A DNA stretch of 64,000 nt from Mycobacteroides sp. LB1 (GCF_013449725.1 NZ_JACCFF010000007.1:186001-250000), one strand, 5' to 3'; shown: positions 49,402 through 58,110, counted from the stretch's first letter. Numbers and translations are program-made. The notes: generated by a model from the letters alone, not told the origin.

Positions 49402-49923
49402 GTGGGACAACCACTCACACCCGGCCAACCACCCCGCTCGTCGTCACAGCGTTCCCCGTTGGCCTCCCCACTGTCTTTGCCGACACCGCCGCAAGGCTGG
49501 CCCATCGGTTCGTACCCGACATACGCCGAGGCCCAGCGCGCCGTTGACTACCTGTCGGACCAGCAATTCCCTGTCGAGAACGTCACGATCGTCGGAGTGA
49601 ATCTGATGCAGGTCGAGCGGGTGACCGGTCGTTTGTCCTGGCCCAAGGTGCTTGGCGGCGGCATGGTCAGCGGGGCGTGGCTGGGCTTGTTCATCGGCCT
49701 GGTGCTGGGGCTGTTCAGCACAAATCTGGCGGGCTCGCTCATCGTGGGACTCACTGTCGGGTTGGTGTTCGGATTGGTCACCGCCGCCGTGCCGTATGCG
49801 ATGACAAGAGGCACAAGGGATTTCGCATCGACCATGCAGCTTGTTGCGGGGCGGTATGACGTGTTGTGTGAACCGGGTCAGGCCGAGGCCGCGCGCGATA
49901 TGTTGGCCAAGCTAGCTATCTAG
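49402..49923 (+). CDS. General stress protein 17M-like membrane protein, Rv1234-like
   Basis: A 173-residue protein. A Pro/Ser-rich N-terminus leads to PIGSYPTYAEAQRAVDYLSD and ENVTIVGVNLMQVERVTGRL, the cytosolic ferredoxin-like part of the GSP17M/YflT-type domain. Two glycine-rich membrane helices follow (GGGMVSGAWLGLFIGLVLGL; LIVGLTVGLVFGLVTAAVPY) and a short C-terminal repeat of the first part. GTG 49402 follows AGGAGG (49387-49392) with 9-nt spacing; ATG 49369 lacks an RBS. Function unknown. Confidence 0.82.
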   Translation: MGQPLTPGQPPRSSSQRSPLASPLSLPTPPQGWPIGSYPTYAEAQRAVDYLSDQQFPVENVTIVGVNLMQVERVTGRLSWPKVLGGGMVSGAWLGLFIGLVLGLFSTNLAGSLIVGLTVGLVFGLVTAAVPYAMTRGTRDFASTMQLVAGRYDVLCEPGQAEAARDMLAKLAI

Positions 49924-49935
49924 TCGGCACCTGCG

Positions 49936-49953
49936 CGGCGCCGTGCGGCGCTG
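49936..49953 (+). terminator. Hairpin after the GSP17M-like gene
   Basis: GCGCC-GTGC-GGCGC with flanking wobble pairs, 15 bp after the stop at 49923. No U-tract. Confidence 0.4.
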
Positions 49954-50013
49954 GCCTGCGGTGTTACCAGTGGCTCGGGAATCGGTCGGCGAGTGGGACT
50001 CGCGCCGAACATG

Positions 50014-50043
50014 TTGCATGTCACCTGGTTTTAGCTCTACGGT
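50014..50043 (+). promoter_or_regulatory. Candidate promoter of the lpqY-sugABC operon
   Basis: -35 TTGCAT (50014-50019), 18-bp spacer, -10 TACGGT (50038-50043). The transcript would start near 50050 and include the hairpin that follows. Confidence 0.4.
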
Positions 50044-50058
50044 TGCCGCGCGGGACGG

Positions 50059-50081
50059 GTGTGCCCGCCGTGCGGGCACAC
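50059..50081. promoter_or_regulatory. Perfect 10-bp hairpin/palindrome in the lpqY leader
   Basis: GTGTGCCCGC-CGT-GCGGGCACAC, a flawless stem with a 3-nt loop, 28 bp before the AGGAGG of lpqY. It can act as an RNA stem-loop that limits transcription or translation, or as a DNA operator for a repressor of trehalose uptake. Sequence alone does not decide. Confidence 0.65.
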
Positions 50082-50119
50082 GGAGGTGCCGAGACGCGTC
50101 AACGGACCAGGAGGCGGTC

Positions 50120-51535
50120 GTGCTGGAGTCGTCGGCCGGATGGTTCCGACGGAAGGGTGTGGCGCTGGGCGTCACCTGCCTGACGCTGGCCTCGCTGACG
50201 GGATGTGCCCGCTCCGACGATGACATCGTCATCCGCTTCTACACGCCGGCCAGTGAGGCCGGAACCTTCACGGCCGCCGCGCAGCGATGCAATGCGCAAC
50301 TCGGTGGCCGGTTCACCATCCGGCAGGTCAGCCTCCCGAAGCGGGCAGACGAGCAACGGTTGCAGCTTGCCCGCCGGCTGACCGGTAACGATCGCACGCT
50401 GGACCTCATGGGCATGGACGTGGTCTGGACCGCCGAGTTCGCCGAAGCAGGTTGGGCACTGCCGCTTTCCGCTGACCCGGCGGGCGTGACCGAGGAGAAT
50501 GCCCAGCGCGATACGCTCGCGGGCCCACTCGAGAGTGCTCGGTGGAAAGACAGGCTGTACGCCGCCCCGTTGAGCACCAACACTCAATTGCTTTGGTACC
50601 GCAAGGATCTGGTACCCGAGCCGCCGACGACATGGGATCAGACGGTGCAGGAGGCGGAGAGCCTCGCACGATCGGGCGGACCGAGTTGGATTGCGCTGCA
50701 GGGTAAGCAGTACGAAGGCCTGGTAGTTTTGTTCAACACACTGCTGACCAGTGCAGGCGGCTCCGTTTTGGGCGATGACGGTAAGACGGTCACTCTGACC
50801 GATACCCCCGAGCATCGCACCGCCACCGTCACTGCGTTGCGGATTATCAAATCGATCGCGACTGCCGACGGTGCGGACCCATCGATCACCCAGACCGATG
50901 AGGGCACAGCGCGTTTGGCATTGGAACAAGGTAAGGCCGCTTTCGAGGTCAATTGGCCGTTCGTGATGGCCAGCATGATGGAGAACGCCATCAAGGGCGG
51001 GGTGCCGTTCCTGCGTCTGGACAGGCGCCCGGATCTGACCGGCGCGATCGGCGATGCGGGCCGATTCGCGCCAAGTGATGAGCAGTTCACCGCCGCATAC
51101 GAGGCGACCAATGCGGCACTCGGTTTCGCCCCCTATCCGGCGGTGTTCGCCGATCGGCCCGCCAGGGTCACCATCGGCGGACTGAATATCGCGGTCGCTA
51201 GGACAACGCGGTACAAGGCGCAAGCCTTCGAGGCGCTGAACTGCTTGCGCAGCCGGGAGAACCAGAAGGCGACGGCCATCGAAGGCGGATTGCCCGCGGT
51301 GGACTCCTCTCTCTACGACGATCCCGAGTTCCAGGCCAAGTACCCCGCGTACGCGATCATTCGCGAGCAGCTCGCCACCGCGGCGGTCCGTCCGGCCTCG
51401 CCTTATTACCAAGCGATCTCGACCAGGGTCTCGGCGGCACTGGCGCCGATCACCGCGATCGACCCCGAGCGCACCGCCGACCTATTGACCGATCAGGTGC
51501 AGAAGGCCGTCGACGGGCGGGGGCTGATTCCATGA
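50120..51535 (+). CDS. lpqY: Trehalose-binding lipoprotein LpqY of the LpqY-SugABC importer
   Basis: Substrate-binding lipoprotein that captures trehalose released from mycolate metabolism and delivers it to SugABC (established in M. tuberculosis). The 471-residue protein has a signal peptide ending in lipobox SLTGC (VALGVTCLTLASLTGC), then an SBP-bac-1 fold: VIRFYTPASEAGTF, LDLMGMDVVWTAEFAEAGW, YAAPLSTNTQLLWYRKDL and AFEVNWPFVMASMM. GTG 50120 has AGGAGG (50109-50114) 5 nt upstream; a frame extension to 49943 would run through the hairpin. Its stop overlaps sugA (ATGA). Confidence 0.95.
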   Translation: MLESSAGWFRRKGVALGVTCLTLASLTGCARSDDDIVIRFYTPASEAGTFTAAAQRCNAQLGGRFTIRQVSLPKRADEQRLQLARRLTGNDRTLDLMGMDVVWTAEFAEAGWALPLSADPAGVTEENAQRDTLAGPLESARWKDRLYAAPLSTNTQLLWYRKDLVPEPPTTWDQTVQEAESLARSGGPSWIALQGKQYEGLVVLFNTLLTSAGGSVLGDDGKTVTLTDTPEHRTATVTALRIIKSIATADGADPSITQTDEGTARLALEQGKAAFEVNWPFVMASMMENAIKGGVPFLRLDRRPDLTGAIGDAGRFAPSDEQFTAAYEATNAALGFAPYPAVFADRPARVTIGGLNIAVARTTRYKAQAFEALNCLRSRENQKATAIEGGLPAVDSSLYDDPEFQAKYPAYAIIREQLATAAVRPASPYYQAISTRVSAALAPITAIDPERTADLLTDQVQKAVDGRGLIP

Positions 51536-52443
51536 CTCAGGCGTCGACCCAGCTGTCCCGCTCCGAGGGCAAGAAGGCCGAGCGCCGGCTCGGACTGCTG
51601 CTCATCGCGCCGGCTGCGATCCTGATGATCGCGGTCACCGCATATCCCATCTGCTACGCCGTGTGGCTGAGCCTGCAGAAGTACAACTTCGCCAGCCCCC
51701 AGGATCGCAAGTTCGTATGGTTCGACAACTACGTCACGGTGTTGTCGGACAGGTACTGGTGGAGCGCCTTGGTCGTGACACTTGTCATCACAGTGATTTC
51801 CGTGGTCATCGAGCTCACGCTCGGGATGGTGCTTGCGCTGGTGATGCACCGGACCATCTTCGGTAAGGGGATCGTGCGCACCGCGGTTCTGATCCCGTAT
51901 GGGATCGTCACCGTGGCAGCGTCATACAGCTGGTACTACGCCTGGACTCCGGGCACCGGATACCTGGCAAATCTCCTTCCCTCGGGCAGCGCGCCACTGA
52001 CACAACAGATTCCGTCGCTTGCGGTGGTGATCTTGGCCGAGGTGTGGAAGACCACACCGTTCATGGCGCTGCTGTTGTTGGCAGGGCTGGCGTTGGTACC
52101 CGACGATTTGTTGAAGGCCGCTCAGGTCGACGGCGCCAACGGCTGGAGCAGGCTGATCCGCATCACCATCCCGATCATGAAGCCCGCGATTCTCGTTGCA
52201 CTGCTGTTCCGTACCTTGGATGCGTTCCGGATATTCGACAACATCTACGTGCTCACCGGGGGTAGCAACAACACGGGATCGGTGTCGATTCTGGGGTACG
52301 ACAATCTGTTCAAGGCGTTCAATGTCGGGCTCGGATCGGCGATCAGTGTCCTGATCTTCCTGTGTGTGGCCGTCATCGCGTTCATCTTCATCAAGGGTTT
52401 CGGCGCCTCGGCGCCCACCGCGGACGGTGAGGACGGACGATGA
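51532..52443 (+). CDS. sugA: Trehalose ABC transporter permease SugA
   Basis: A 303-residue inner-membrane permease, MalF type, with six membrane segments (LLLIAPAAILMIAVTAYPICYAVW; VVTLVITVISVVIELTLGMVLALV; AVLIPYGIVTVAASYSWYYAW and others). The EAA loop that docks the ATPase reads DLLKAAQVDGANGWSRLIRITI. Coupled by 4-nt overlaps to lpqY and sugB. Works with SugB and SugC to recycle trehalose. Confidence 0.94.
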   Translation: MTQASTQLSRSEGKKAERRLGLLLIAPAAILMIAVTAYPICYAVWLSLQKYNFASPQDRKFVWFDNYVTVLSDRYWWSALVVTLVITVISVVIELTLGMVLALVMHRTIFGKGIVRTAVLIPYGIVTVAASYSWYYAWTPGTGYLANLLPSGSAPLTQQIPSLAVVILAEVWKTTPFMALLLLAGLALVPDDLLKAAQVDGANGWSRLIRITIPIMKPAILVALLFRTLDAFRIFDNIYVLTGGSNNTGSVSILGYDNLFKAFNVGLGSAISVLIFLCVAVIAFIFIKGFGASAPTADGEDGR

Positions 52444-53282
52444 CTGTGCACGACCCGCGCCGGGCTCGGCAGTTGTCGGGGTGGTTGATCGCCGATGTGC
52501 TGGTGCTGTGTTACGCGTTGGTGCCGGTGCTGTGGGTGCTGAGCCTCTCGCTCAAGCCCACCTCGACGGTCAAGGACGGCAAGTTCTTTCCATGGCCGGT
52601 GACCTTCGACAACTATCGCGGCATTTTCAGCGGCAACGTCTTCACCTCGGCGCTGGTGAACTCCATCGGTATCGGGCTCATCGCGACGGTGATCGCCGTC
52701 AGTGTGGGCACCATGGCGGCCTATGCGGTGGCACGGCTGGACTTCCCCGGGAAAAAGGCACTCGTCGGTGCTGCCCTGCTCATCGCGATGTTCCCGCAAA
52801 TCTCGCTGGTGACACCAATTTTCAATATCGAGCGCTCCGTCGGTCTGTTCGACACCTGGCCGGGTTTGATCATCCCTTACATCACCTTCGCGCTACCTCT
52901 GGCGATCTATACGCTGTCGGCGTTCTTCCGTGAGATCCCTTGGGAATTGGAGAAAGCCGCCAAGATGGATGGCGCCACACCGGCCCAGGCGTTCTGGAAG
53001 GTGATCGCTCCGTTAGCCACCCCCGGCATCGTCACGTCCGCGATCCTGGTGTTCATCTTTGCGTGGAACGACCTGTTGCTGGCGATCTCGCTGACGGCCA
53101 CGGACCGGTCCATCACCGCTCCAGTGGCCATCGCGAACTTCACCGGCAGTTCGCAATTCGAGGAGCCGACCGGGTCGATTGCGGCGGGCGCCATCGTGAT
53201 CACGGTGCCGATCATCATCTTCGTGCTGATATTCCAACGACGGATCGTCGCCGGATTGACCTCCGGTGCGGTGAAGGGTTAG
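52440..53282 (+). CDS. sugB: Trehalose ABC transporter permease SugB
   Basis: A 280-residue MalG-type permease with six membrane segments (LIADVLVLCYALVPVLWVLSLSL; IGLIATVIAVSVGTMAAYAVARL; IPYITFALPLAIYTLSAFF; ILVFIFAWNDLLLAISL and others). The EAA motif reads ELEKAAKMDGATPAQAFWKV. Overlaps sugA by ATGA and is followed by sugC after 2 bp. Confidence 0.94.
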   Translation: MTVHDPRRARQLSGWLIADVLVLCYALVPVLWVLSLSLKPTSTVKDGKFFPWPVTFDNYRGIFSGNVFTSALVNSIGIGLIATVIAVSVGTMAAYAVARLDFPGKKALVGAALLIAMFPQISLVTPIFNIERSVGLFDTWPGLIIPYITFALPLAIYTLSAFFREIPWELEKAAKMDGATPAQAFWKVIAPLATPGIVTSAILVFIFAWNDLLLAISLTATDRSITAPVAIANFTGSSQFEEPTGSIAAGAIVITVPIIIFVLIFQRRIVAGLTSGAVKG

Positions 53283-53284
53283 CA

Positions 53285-54469
53285 ATGGCTGAGATTGTGC
53301 TCGACCAGGTGTCCAAGACGTACGCGGACGGTTCCCCGGCGGTGCAGGATGTCACGCTGAGCATCGCCGACGGCGAGTTCATCATTCTTGTCGGGCCGTC
53401 CGGCTGCGGTAAGTCGACGACGCTGAACATGATTGCCGGACTTGAGGACATCTCCTCGGGCGAGCTCACGATCGCCGGCGAGCGGGTGAACGAGAAGGCG
53501 CCCAAGGACCGCGATATCGCGATGGTGTTCCAATCGTATGCGTTGTATCCACATATGACGGTGCGCCAGAACATCGCATTTCCGCTCACCCTGACCAAGA
53601 TGAGCAAGGCCGATATCAAAGCCAAGGTCGACGAGGCCGCGAAGATTCTGGATCTGACCGATTATCTGGATCGCAAGCCCGCCAACCTCTCCGGTGGACA
53701 GCGGCAGCGGGTGGCGATGGGCCGCGCGATCGTCCGCAGTCCCAAGGCATTTTTGATGGACGAGCCGTTGTCAAACCTCGACGCCAAGCTGCGGGTGCAG
53801 ATGCGCACCGAGATCGCGCGTCTGCAAAAACGGTTGGGCACCACCACCGTCTACGTCACGCATGACCAGACCGAGGCGATGACGCTTGGGGACCGGGTGG
53901 TGGTGCTGCGCGCCGGAAAGGTGCAGCAGGTTGGTGCGCCCCAGGAGCTGTACGACACCCCGGCCAACCTGTTTGTGGCCGGCTTCATCGGATCGCCGGC
54001 CATGAATTTCTTCCCCGCGACGCTCACCGATGTCGGTGTGCAGCTGCCTTTTGGCGAGGTGACTCTGGATGCCCAGGTGTACGCGAATATTGCTGCCAAG
54101 AAGGCCGGGTCCCTGGGAGGGGATGTGATCGTGGGTATCCGGCCCGAGCAGTTCGAAGACGCCACGTTGGTCGATACCTACAAGCGGATCACCGGGTTGA
54201 CGCTGACGGTCAACGCCGATGTGGTGGAGTCACTGGGCTCGGACAAGTACGTGCATTTCACCACCGAGGGTGGGGCCGCCACGTCCGCCGAACTCATCGA
54301 GCTGGCTGAGGAGTCCGAGGTCGGCGAGAACGAATTCGTGGCAAGGCTCTCCGCGGCATCGAAGGTCGTGGAGGGACAGTCCATCGAGCTGATCATCGAT
54401 ACCGGCAAGCTGGTGATCTTCGATGCGGAGTCGGGGGAGAACCTTTCCCTCGTCGCCGACAGCGAGTGA
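53285..54469 (+). CDS. sugC: Trehalose ABC transporter ATP-binding protein SugC
   Basis: A 394-residue MalK-type ATPase that powers the LpqY-SugAB importer. Walker A GPSGCGKSTT (residues 37-46), Q-loop FQSYALYPHMTV, signature LSGGQRQRVAMGRAIV, Walker B AFLMDEPLSNLD and switch His in YVTHDQTEAM. The C-terminal OB/TOBE domain (VIVGIRPEQFEDATL) is typical of sugar importers. Overlaps the SUFU-domain gene start by GTGA (54466-54469). Confidence 0.95.
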   Translation: MAEIVLDQVSKTYADGSPAVQDVTLSIADGEFIILVGPSGCGKSTTLNMIAGLEDISSGELTIAGERVNEKAPKDRDIAMVFQSYALYPHMTVRQNIAFPLTLTKMSKADIKAKVDEAAKILDLTDYLDRKPANLSGGQRQRVAMGRAIVRSPKAFLMDEPLSNLDAKLRVQMRTEIARLQKRLGTTTVYVTHDQTEAMTLGDRVVVLRAGKVQQVGAPQELYDTPANLFVAGFIGSPAMNFFPATLTDVGVQLPFGEVTLDAQVYANIAAKKAGSLGGDVIVGIRPEQFEDATLVDTYKRITGLTLTVNADVVESLGSDKYVHFTTEGGAATSAELIELAEESEVGENEFVARLSAASKVVEGQSIELIIDTGKLVIFDAESGENLSLVADSE

Positions 54470-55062
54470 ATTCCGACGAGATAGTCCGCACCGTGCGGGC
54501 GCACCTGGCCGGTTATTTTGCGGGTCTTGGCGCGGGGGAGCCGGATTCGGCCTCCGTCACCTTCCTGGGGTCCGAACCCTATGAACTGCTGCGCTATGGC
54601 CCCGACGATGCCGGGGTGACGCATTTCGTCTCTGCGGGAGCCGCGCGGCATCCCATGAAAGACCCGGGGGAGATGCTGGTCTCCGATGAGCTGGGTCCGC
54701 GTGCTGAGGTGCTGATCAGCCTGAGAGGCAGTGTATTTCCCGGTCTGGTCCGGTCACTCGCGGTGCTGGCCGCGTCGCCCGCGGTGGAGGGGTTGGTGCT
54801 GGCCGAGGATGCGCTCGTCGATCTTGGTCAGCCGTTATGGGATGGGCAGGCGTACACCGCCGTGCTCCTGCAGCTCAGCGACGTCCCGGATCTTTCCCTG
54901 CCCGAACCACTCTCGCCCGTACGGTTCGTCGCGGCGGTTCCCATCACGGCCAATGAGGCCGCCTGGGTGCGACTCAAGGGAGCCGATGCGCTCCGGGATA
55001 CGTGGCGGCAGGCCCATATCGACGTGATGGATCCGTCACGCGCCCACGCGCAGCCGTCCTAG
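54466..55062 (+). CDS. Suppressor-of-fused (SUFU) domain protein
   Basis: A 198-residue protein resembling the bacterial SUFU family, with ELLRYGPDDAGVTHFVSAGAARHPM, ELGPRAEVLISLRGS and PVRFVAAVPITANEAAWVRLKGADAL in the expected order. Bacterial SUFU domains are found in toxin-immunity and other regulatory contexts; no toxin is visible nearby. It is translationally coupled to sugC, so its amount follows the trehalose importer. The M. tuberculosis locus passes from sugC straight to corA, making this an insertion relative to that genome. Confidence 0.8.
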   Translation: MNSDEIVRTVRAHLAGYFAGLGAGEPDSASVTFLGSEPYELLRYGPDDAGVTHFVSAGAARHPMKDPGEMLVSDELGPRAEVLISLRGSVFPGLVRSLAVLAASPAVEGLVLAEDALVDLGQPLWDGQAYTAVLLQLSDVPDLSLPEPLSPVRFVAAVPITANEAAWVRLKGADALRDTWRQAHIDVMDPSRAHAQPS

Positions 55063-55074
55063 CCGACGCCGCGG

Positions 55075-56169
55075 TCACAGCCAGCGGTTGCGGCGCAGAG
55101 TTCGGTACACGAACGTGCAGGCGCTCACCATGACCAACAACACCACCGGGTAACCCCAGGGCTGATGCAGCTCGGGCATGAAATCGAAGTTCATGCCGTA
55201 GATCCCGGCGATCATGGTGGGGACGGACACGATGGCGACCCAGGCGCTGATCTTGCGCATATCGGTGTTCTGCTGCATCGCCACCTTGCCGACTGCGGCG
55301 TTCACCAAGGAGGTGAGCATCTCGTCGTAGCTCGAGATCTGGTCGGCGGCATGGGTCTGGTGATCCAGCACGTCACGCAGGTAGCGGCGAACTTCCTTGG
55401 TGATCAGGTCGTTGTGATCCTGTGTGAGCTTGCTTAGCGCGACCGACAGCGGGCTGATCGCCCGGCGCAGCTCGACTACCTCACGCTTGAGCATGTAGAT
55501 GTGTTCGATATCGGTCGCCGATCGCGGAGAAAACACGTTCTCCTCCATGGAATCGATATCGTCTTCCACCAGATCGGAGACCTCGAGGTAGGAGTCGACG
55601 ACTCGGTCGGCGATGGCGTGCATGACGGCGTATGGGCCAAGCCGCATGTGGTCGGGGTCGGCGTCCATCTGGGCGCGCACTTTCGCCAGGCCGCTGTGGT
55701 CGCCGTGGCGCACCGTCACTACGAAGTCGCCGCCGACGAAGATCATGATCTCGCCGGTCTCCACGATCTCGCGTGCGGTTGAAATTGATTCGTGCTCAAC
55801 GTAGTTGACAGTCTTAAGGACCAGGAACAGGGTGTCGTCGTACCGCTCCAGCTTGGGACGGTTGTGCGCATGCACGGCATCTTCGACGGCCAGTCGGTGC
55901 AAACCGAACGGGCCCGCGACGGCTTCCATCTGATGTTCGTCGGGTTCGTGCAGACCGACCCAGACGAACCCACGATCCAGTGAACGCACCTTCTCCAGCG
56001 CGGCCGTCGGGGTGTACTTCCCGGGCAGGCGTACCCCGTCGACGTAGACGCCGCAATCGACGATGGCACGCGCGAGGGGAACCGGGATGCGTTTGGCGTC
56101 CGTCAGTGGTTCGCGGCCGCGGATAGGTGAACGCAACGACGACGGATTGACCGACGGAAATCGCGCCAT
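55075..56169 (-). CDS. corA: CorA-type magnesium/cobalt channel
   Basis: A 364-residue CorA channel for Mg2+ (and Co2+). A long cytoplasmic N-terminal domain (VWVGLHEPDEHQMEAVAGPF, VEDAVHAHNRPKLERYDDTL, FVGGDFVVTVRHG) ends in a helix (QQNTDMRKISAWVAIVSVPT), then two membrane helices separated by the pore signature YGMNF. ATG 56169 fits a GGGAG site 8 nt upstream. Same place as Rv1239c. Divergent from the MarC gene by 96 bp. Confidence 0.94.
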   Translation of the reverse strand: MARFPSVNPSSLRSPIRGREPLTDAKRIPVPLARAIVDCGVYVDGVRLPGKYTPTAALEKVRSLDRGFVWVGLHEPDEHQMEAVAGPFGLHRLAVEDAVHAHNRPKLERYDDTLFLVLKTVNYVEHESISTAREIVETGEIMIFVGGDFVVTVRHGDHSGLAKVRAQMDADPDHMRLGPYAVMHAIADRVVDSYLEVSDLVEDDIDSMEENVFSPRSATDIEHIYMLKREVVELRRAISPLSVALSKLTQDHNDLITKEVRRYLRDVLDHQTHAADQISSYDEMLTSLVNAAVGKVAMQQNTDMRKISAWVAIVSVPTMIAGIYGMNFDFMPELHQPWGYPVVLLVMVSACTFVYRTLRRNRWL

Positions 56170-56265
56170 GATGTGGGCTCCCTGCTCGCGAACCAATCCT
56201 TCTGCGGAACCGTTCTGCGCGATGGTAACCCGCGCACCTTAAGGTTGGCCTGGGACACTGAGATC

Positions 56266-56877
56266 GTGATCTTCGACGTCGCGGTGTTCACCTCGGTATT
56301 CATCACTCTGGTGGTCATCATGGATCCCCCGGGTACGGTACCGGTCTTCCTGTCGCTGACAGGCCGTCTGCCCGCCACCGAGCGGCATCGGGCCGCCTGG
56401 CAGGCTCCGGCGGTCTCGTTGACCGTCATCTCGATGTTCGCGATCGGCGGCCAAGCGATCCTGGGCTATCTGCATATCGGTGTCCCCGCCCTGCAGGGCG
56501 CCGGTGGCCTGCTGCTGCTCATCACCGGCCTGTCGTTGTTGATGGGCGGGGCGACGAGTCAGGACGCCGACAATGGAGTCAACGTTGCGCTGGTGCCACT
56601 GGGCACCCCGCTGATGGCGGGGCCCGGGGCCATCGCGGCGACCATCATTGCGGTCCGTCAAGCCGAGGGACGGGTGGGTACGTATCTGGCTATCGGTGCC
56701 GCGATCCTGTGTGTGCACCTGGTGCTGTACCTGACGCTGCGGTTCTCGACGGTGCTGATCAGGGTGCTTCGGGAGGGCGGAATCATGCTGTTGGCCCGCG
56801 TGGCGGGTCTGCTACTGGCCGCCATTGCGGTACAGATGATCGCCGAGTCGGTGCGCGGTTTCGTGGCGGGCGCGTAA
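56266..56877 (+). CDS. MarC-family integral membrane protein
   Basis: A 203-residue polytopic protein of the MarC/YhgN family, about six membrane helices (VFTSVFITLVVIMDPPGTVP; VSLTVISMFAIGGQAILGYL; ALQGAGGLLLLITGLSLLMG; IAATIIAVRQAEG and others), containing the family D-P-P-G-T-V-P segment and the later N-V-A-L-V-P-L-G-T-P-L-M-A-G-P-G repeat of it, a two-fold internal repeat. Function unknown; MarC was once linked to drug resistance but is not part of that operon's action. GTG 56266 gives the normal start. Confidence 0.86.
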   Translation: MIFDVAVFTSVFITLVVIMDPPGTVPVFLSLTGRLPATERHRAAWQAPAVSLTVISMFAIGGQAILGYLHIGVPALQGAGGLLLLITGLSLLMGGATSQDADNGVNVALVPLGTPLMAGPGAIAATIIAVRQAEGRVGTYLAIGAAILCVHLVLYLTLRFSTVLIRVLREGGIMLLARVAGLLLAAIAVQMIAESVRGFVAGA

Positions 56878-56928
56878 CACGCGGCTCACAGATCCAGAGT
56901 CGCCACGTGTGACCTCCGGGTCGGCCAG

Positions 56929-56934
56929 TAGTCT
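56929..56934 (+). promoter_or_regulatory. Leaderless -10 for the malic enzyme
   Basis: TAGTCT, 6-nt spacer, GTG 56941. Confidence 0.55.
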
Positions 56935-56940
56935 CACGCT

Positions 56941-58104
56941 GTGACCGCCTCCGATGTTGTCGTGACCGATGAAGAGATTTTCGAAGCACATATCGATGGA
57001 AAGCTCTCGGTAGAGCTCAGGTCGCCGCTGGACACTCAGCGCGCGCTCTCTATCGCCTACACCCCCGGTGTTGCGCAGGTATCGCGGGCCATCGCCGCCG
57101 ACCCCAGCCTGGCTAAGAAGTACACCTGGGCGCATCGCCTGGTCGCCGTGGTCAGCGACGGTAGTGCGGTGCTCGGGCTCGGAGATATCGGTCCGTCGGC
57201 TTCGCTGCCTGTCATGGAGGGCAAGAGTGCCCTGTTCAAGACCTTCGCCGGGCTCAACTCCATCCCAATTGTGCTCGACACCAAGGATCCCGACGAGATT
57301 GTCGAGACGCTGATCCGCCTGCGCCCGACGTTCGGTGCGGTCAATCTCGAGGACATCTCTGCCCCGCGCTGTTTCGAAATTGAGCGCCGAGTGATCGAGG
57401 CGCTGGACTGTCCGGTGATGCACGACGACCAACACGGCACCGCGATCGTGGTGCTCGCCGCGCTCATGGGCGCCTCGCGGGTACTGGGCCGGGACCAGAA
57501 GTCGCTCAAGGTGGTGATTTCGGGTGCGGGTGCGGCCGGGGTCGCGTGCGCCAAAATCATGGTGGCCGATGGCATTACCGATGTGACGGTGCTGGATTCG
57601 CGCGGGATCGTGCACAGCGGTCGCGATGATCTCAATGAGAGCAAGACCGAGCTGGCCGCGATCACCAATCCGCGCGGGTTGACCGGAGGTGTCGCCGAGG
57701 CGCTCGCGGGAGCCGATGTGTTCCTGGGTGTTTCGGCCGGAAAGGTCGATGAGTCGCTTATCGCGACCATGGCAGACCAGAGCATCGTCTTCGCGTGCTC
57801 CAACCCGGACCCCGAGATTCACCCGCATATCGCGGCCAAGTACGCCGCGATCGTCGCGACTGGGCGCAGTGATTTCCCGAACCAGATCAACAACGTGCTC
57901 GCCTTCCCGGGCGTGTTCCGCGGGGCGCTGGACGCCGAGGCTACGAAGATCACTGAGCGAATGAAAGTGGCTGCGGCCGAAGCAATCTTCTCGGTTGTGG
58001 AACCGGACCTGGCGCGCAACAAGATTGTGCCCAGTCCGCTGGATCCGCGGGTTGGTCCCGCCGTTGCGGCGGCGGTCCAGGCTGTCGCGCACGAGAGCGA
58101 CTGA
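56941..58104 (+). CDS. NAD(P)-dependent malic enzyme (short form)
   Basis: Oxidative decarboxylation of malate to pyruvate, linking the TCA cycle to gluconeogenesis and redox balance. The 387-residue short bacterial form shows SIAYTPGVAQVSRAIA, VAVVSDGSAVLGLGDIG, LPVMEGKSALFKTFAG, NLEDISAPRCFEIE, CPVMHDDQHGTAIVVLAAL and the Rossmann fold VISGAGAAGVACAKIM. No phosphotransacetylase extension is present. It occupies the place where M. tuberculosis carries mdh (Rv1240) after corA; no mdh is in the window. Cofactor choice (NAD versus NADP) cannot be read with confidence. Confidence 0.93.
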   Translation: MTASDVVVTDEEIFEAHIDGKLSVELRSPLDTQRALSIAYTPGVAQVSRAIAADPSLAKKYTWAHRLVAVVSDGSAVLGLGDIGPSASLPVMEGKSALFKTFAGLNSIPIVLDTKDPDEIVETLIRLRPTFGAVNLEDISAPRCFEIERRVIEALDCPVMHDDQHGTAIVVLAALMGASRVLGRDQKSLKVVISGAGAAGVACAKIMVADGITDVTVLDSRGIVHSGRDDLNESKTELAAITNPRGLTGGVAEALAGADVFLGVSAGKVDESLIATMADQSIVFACSNPDPEIHPHIAAKYAAIVATGRSDFPNQINNVLAFPGVFRGALDAEATKITERMKVAAAEAIFSVVEPDLARNKIVPSPLDPRVGPAVAAAVQAVAHESD

Positions 58105-58110
58105 TCCCGT

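Noticed and set aside
50099..51412. 437-codon open frame antisense to lpqY
   Set aside because: Runs across the lpqY leader hairpin and has shadow-like composition.
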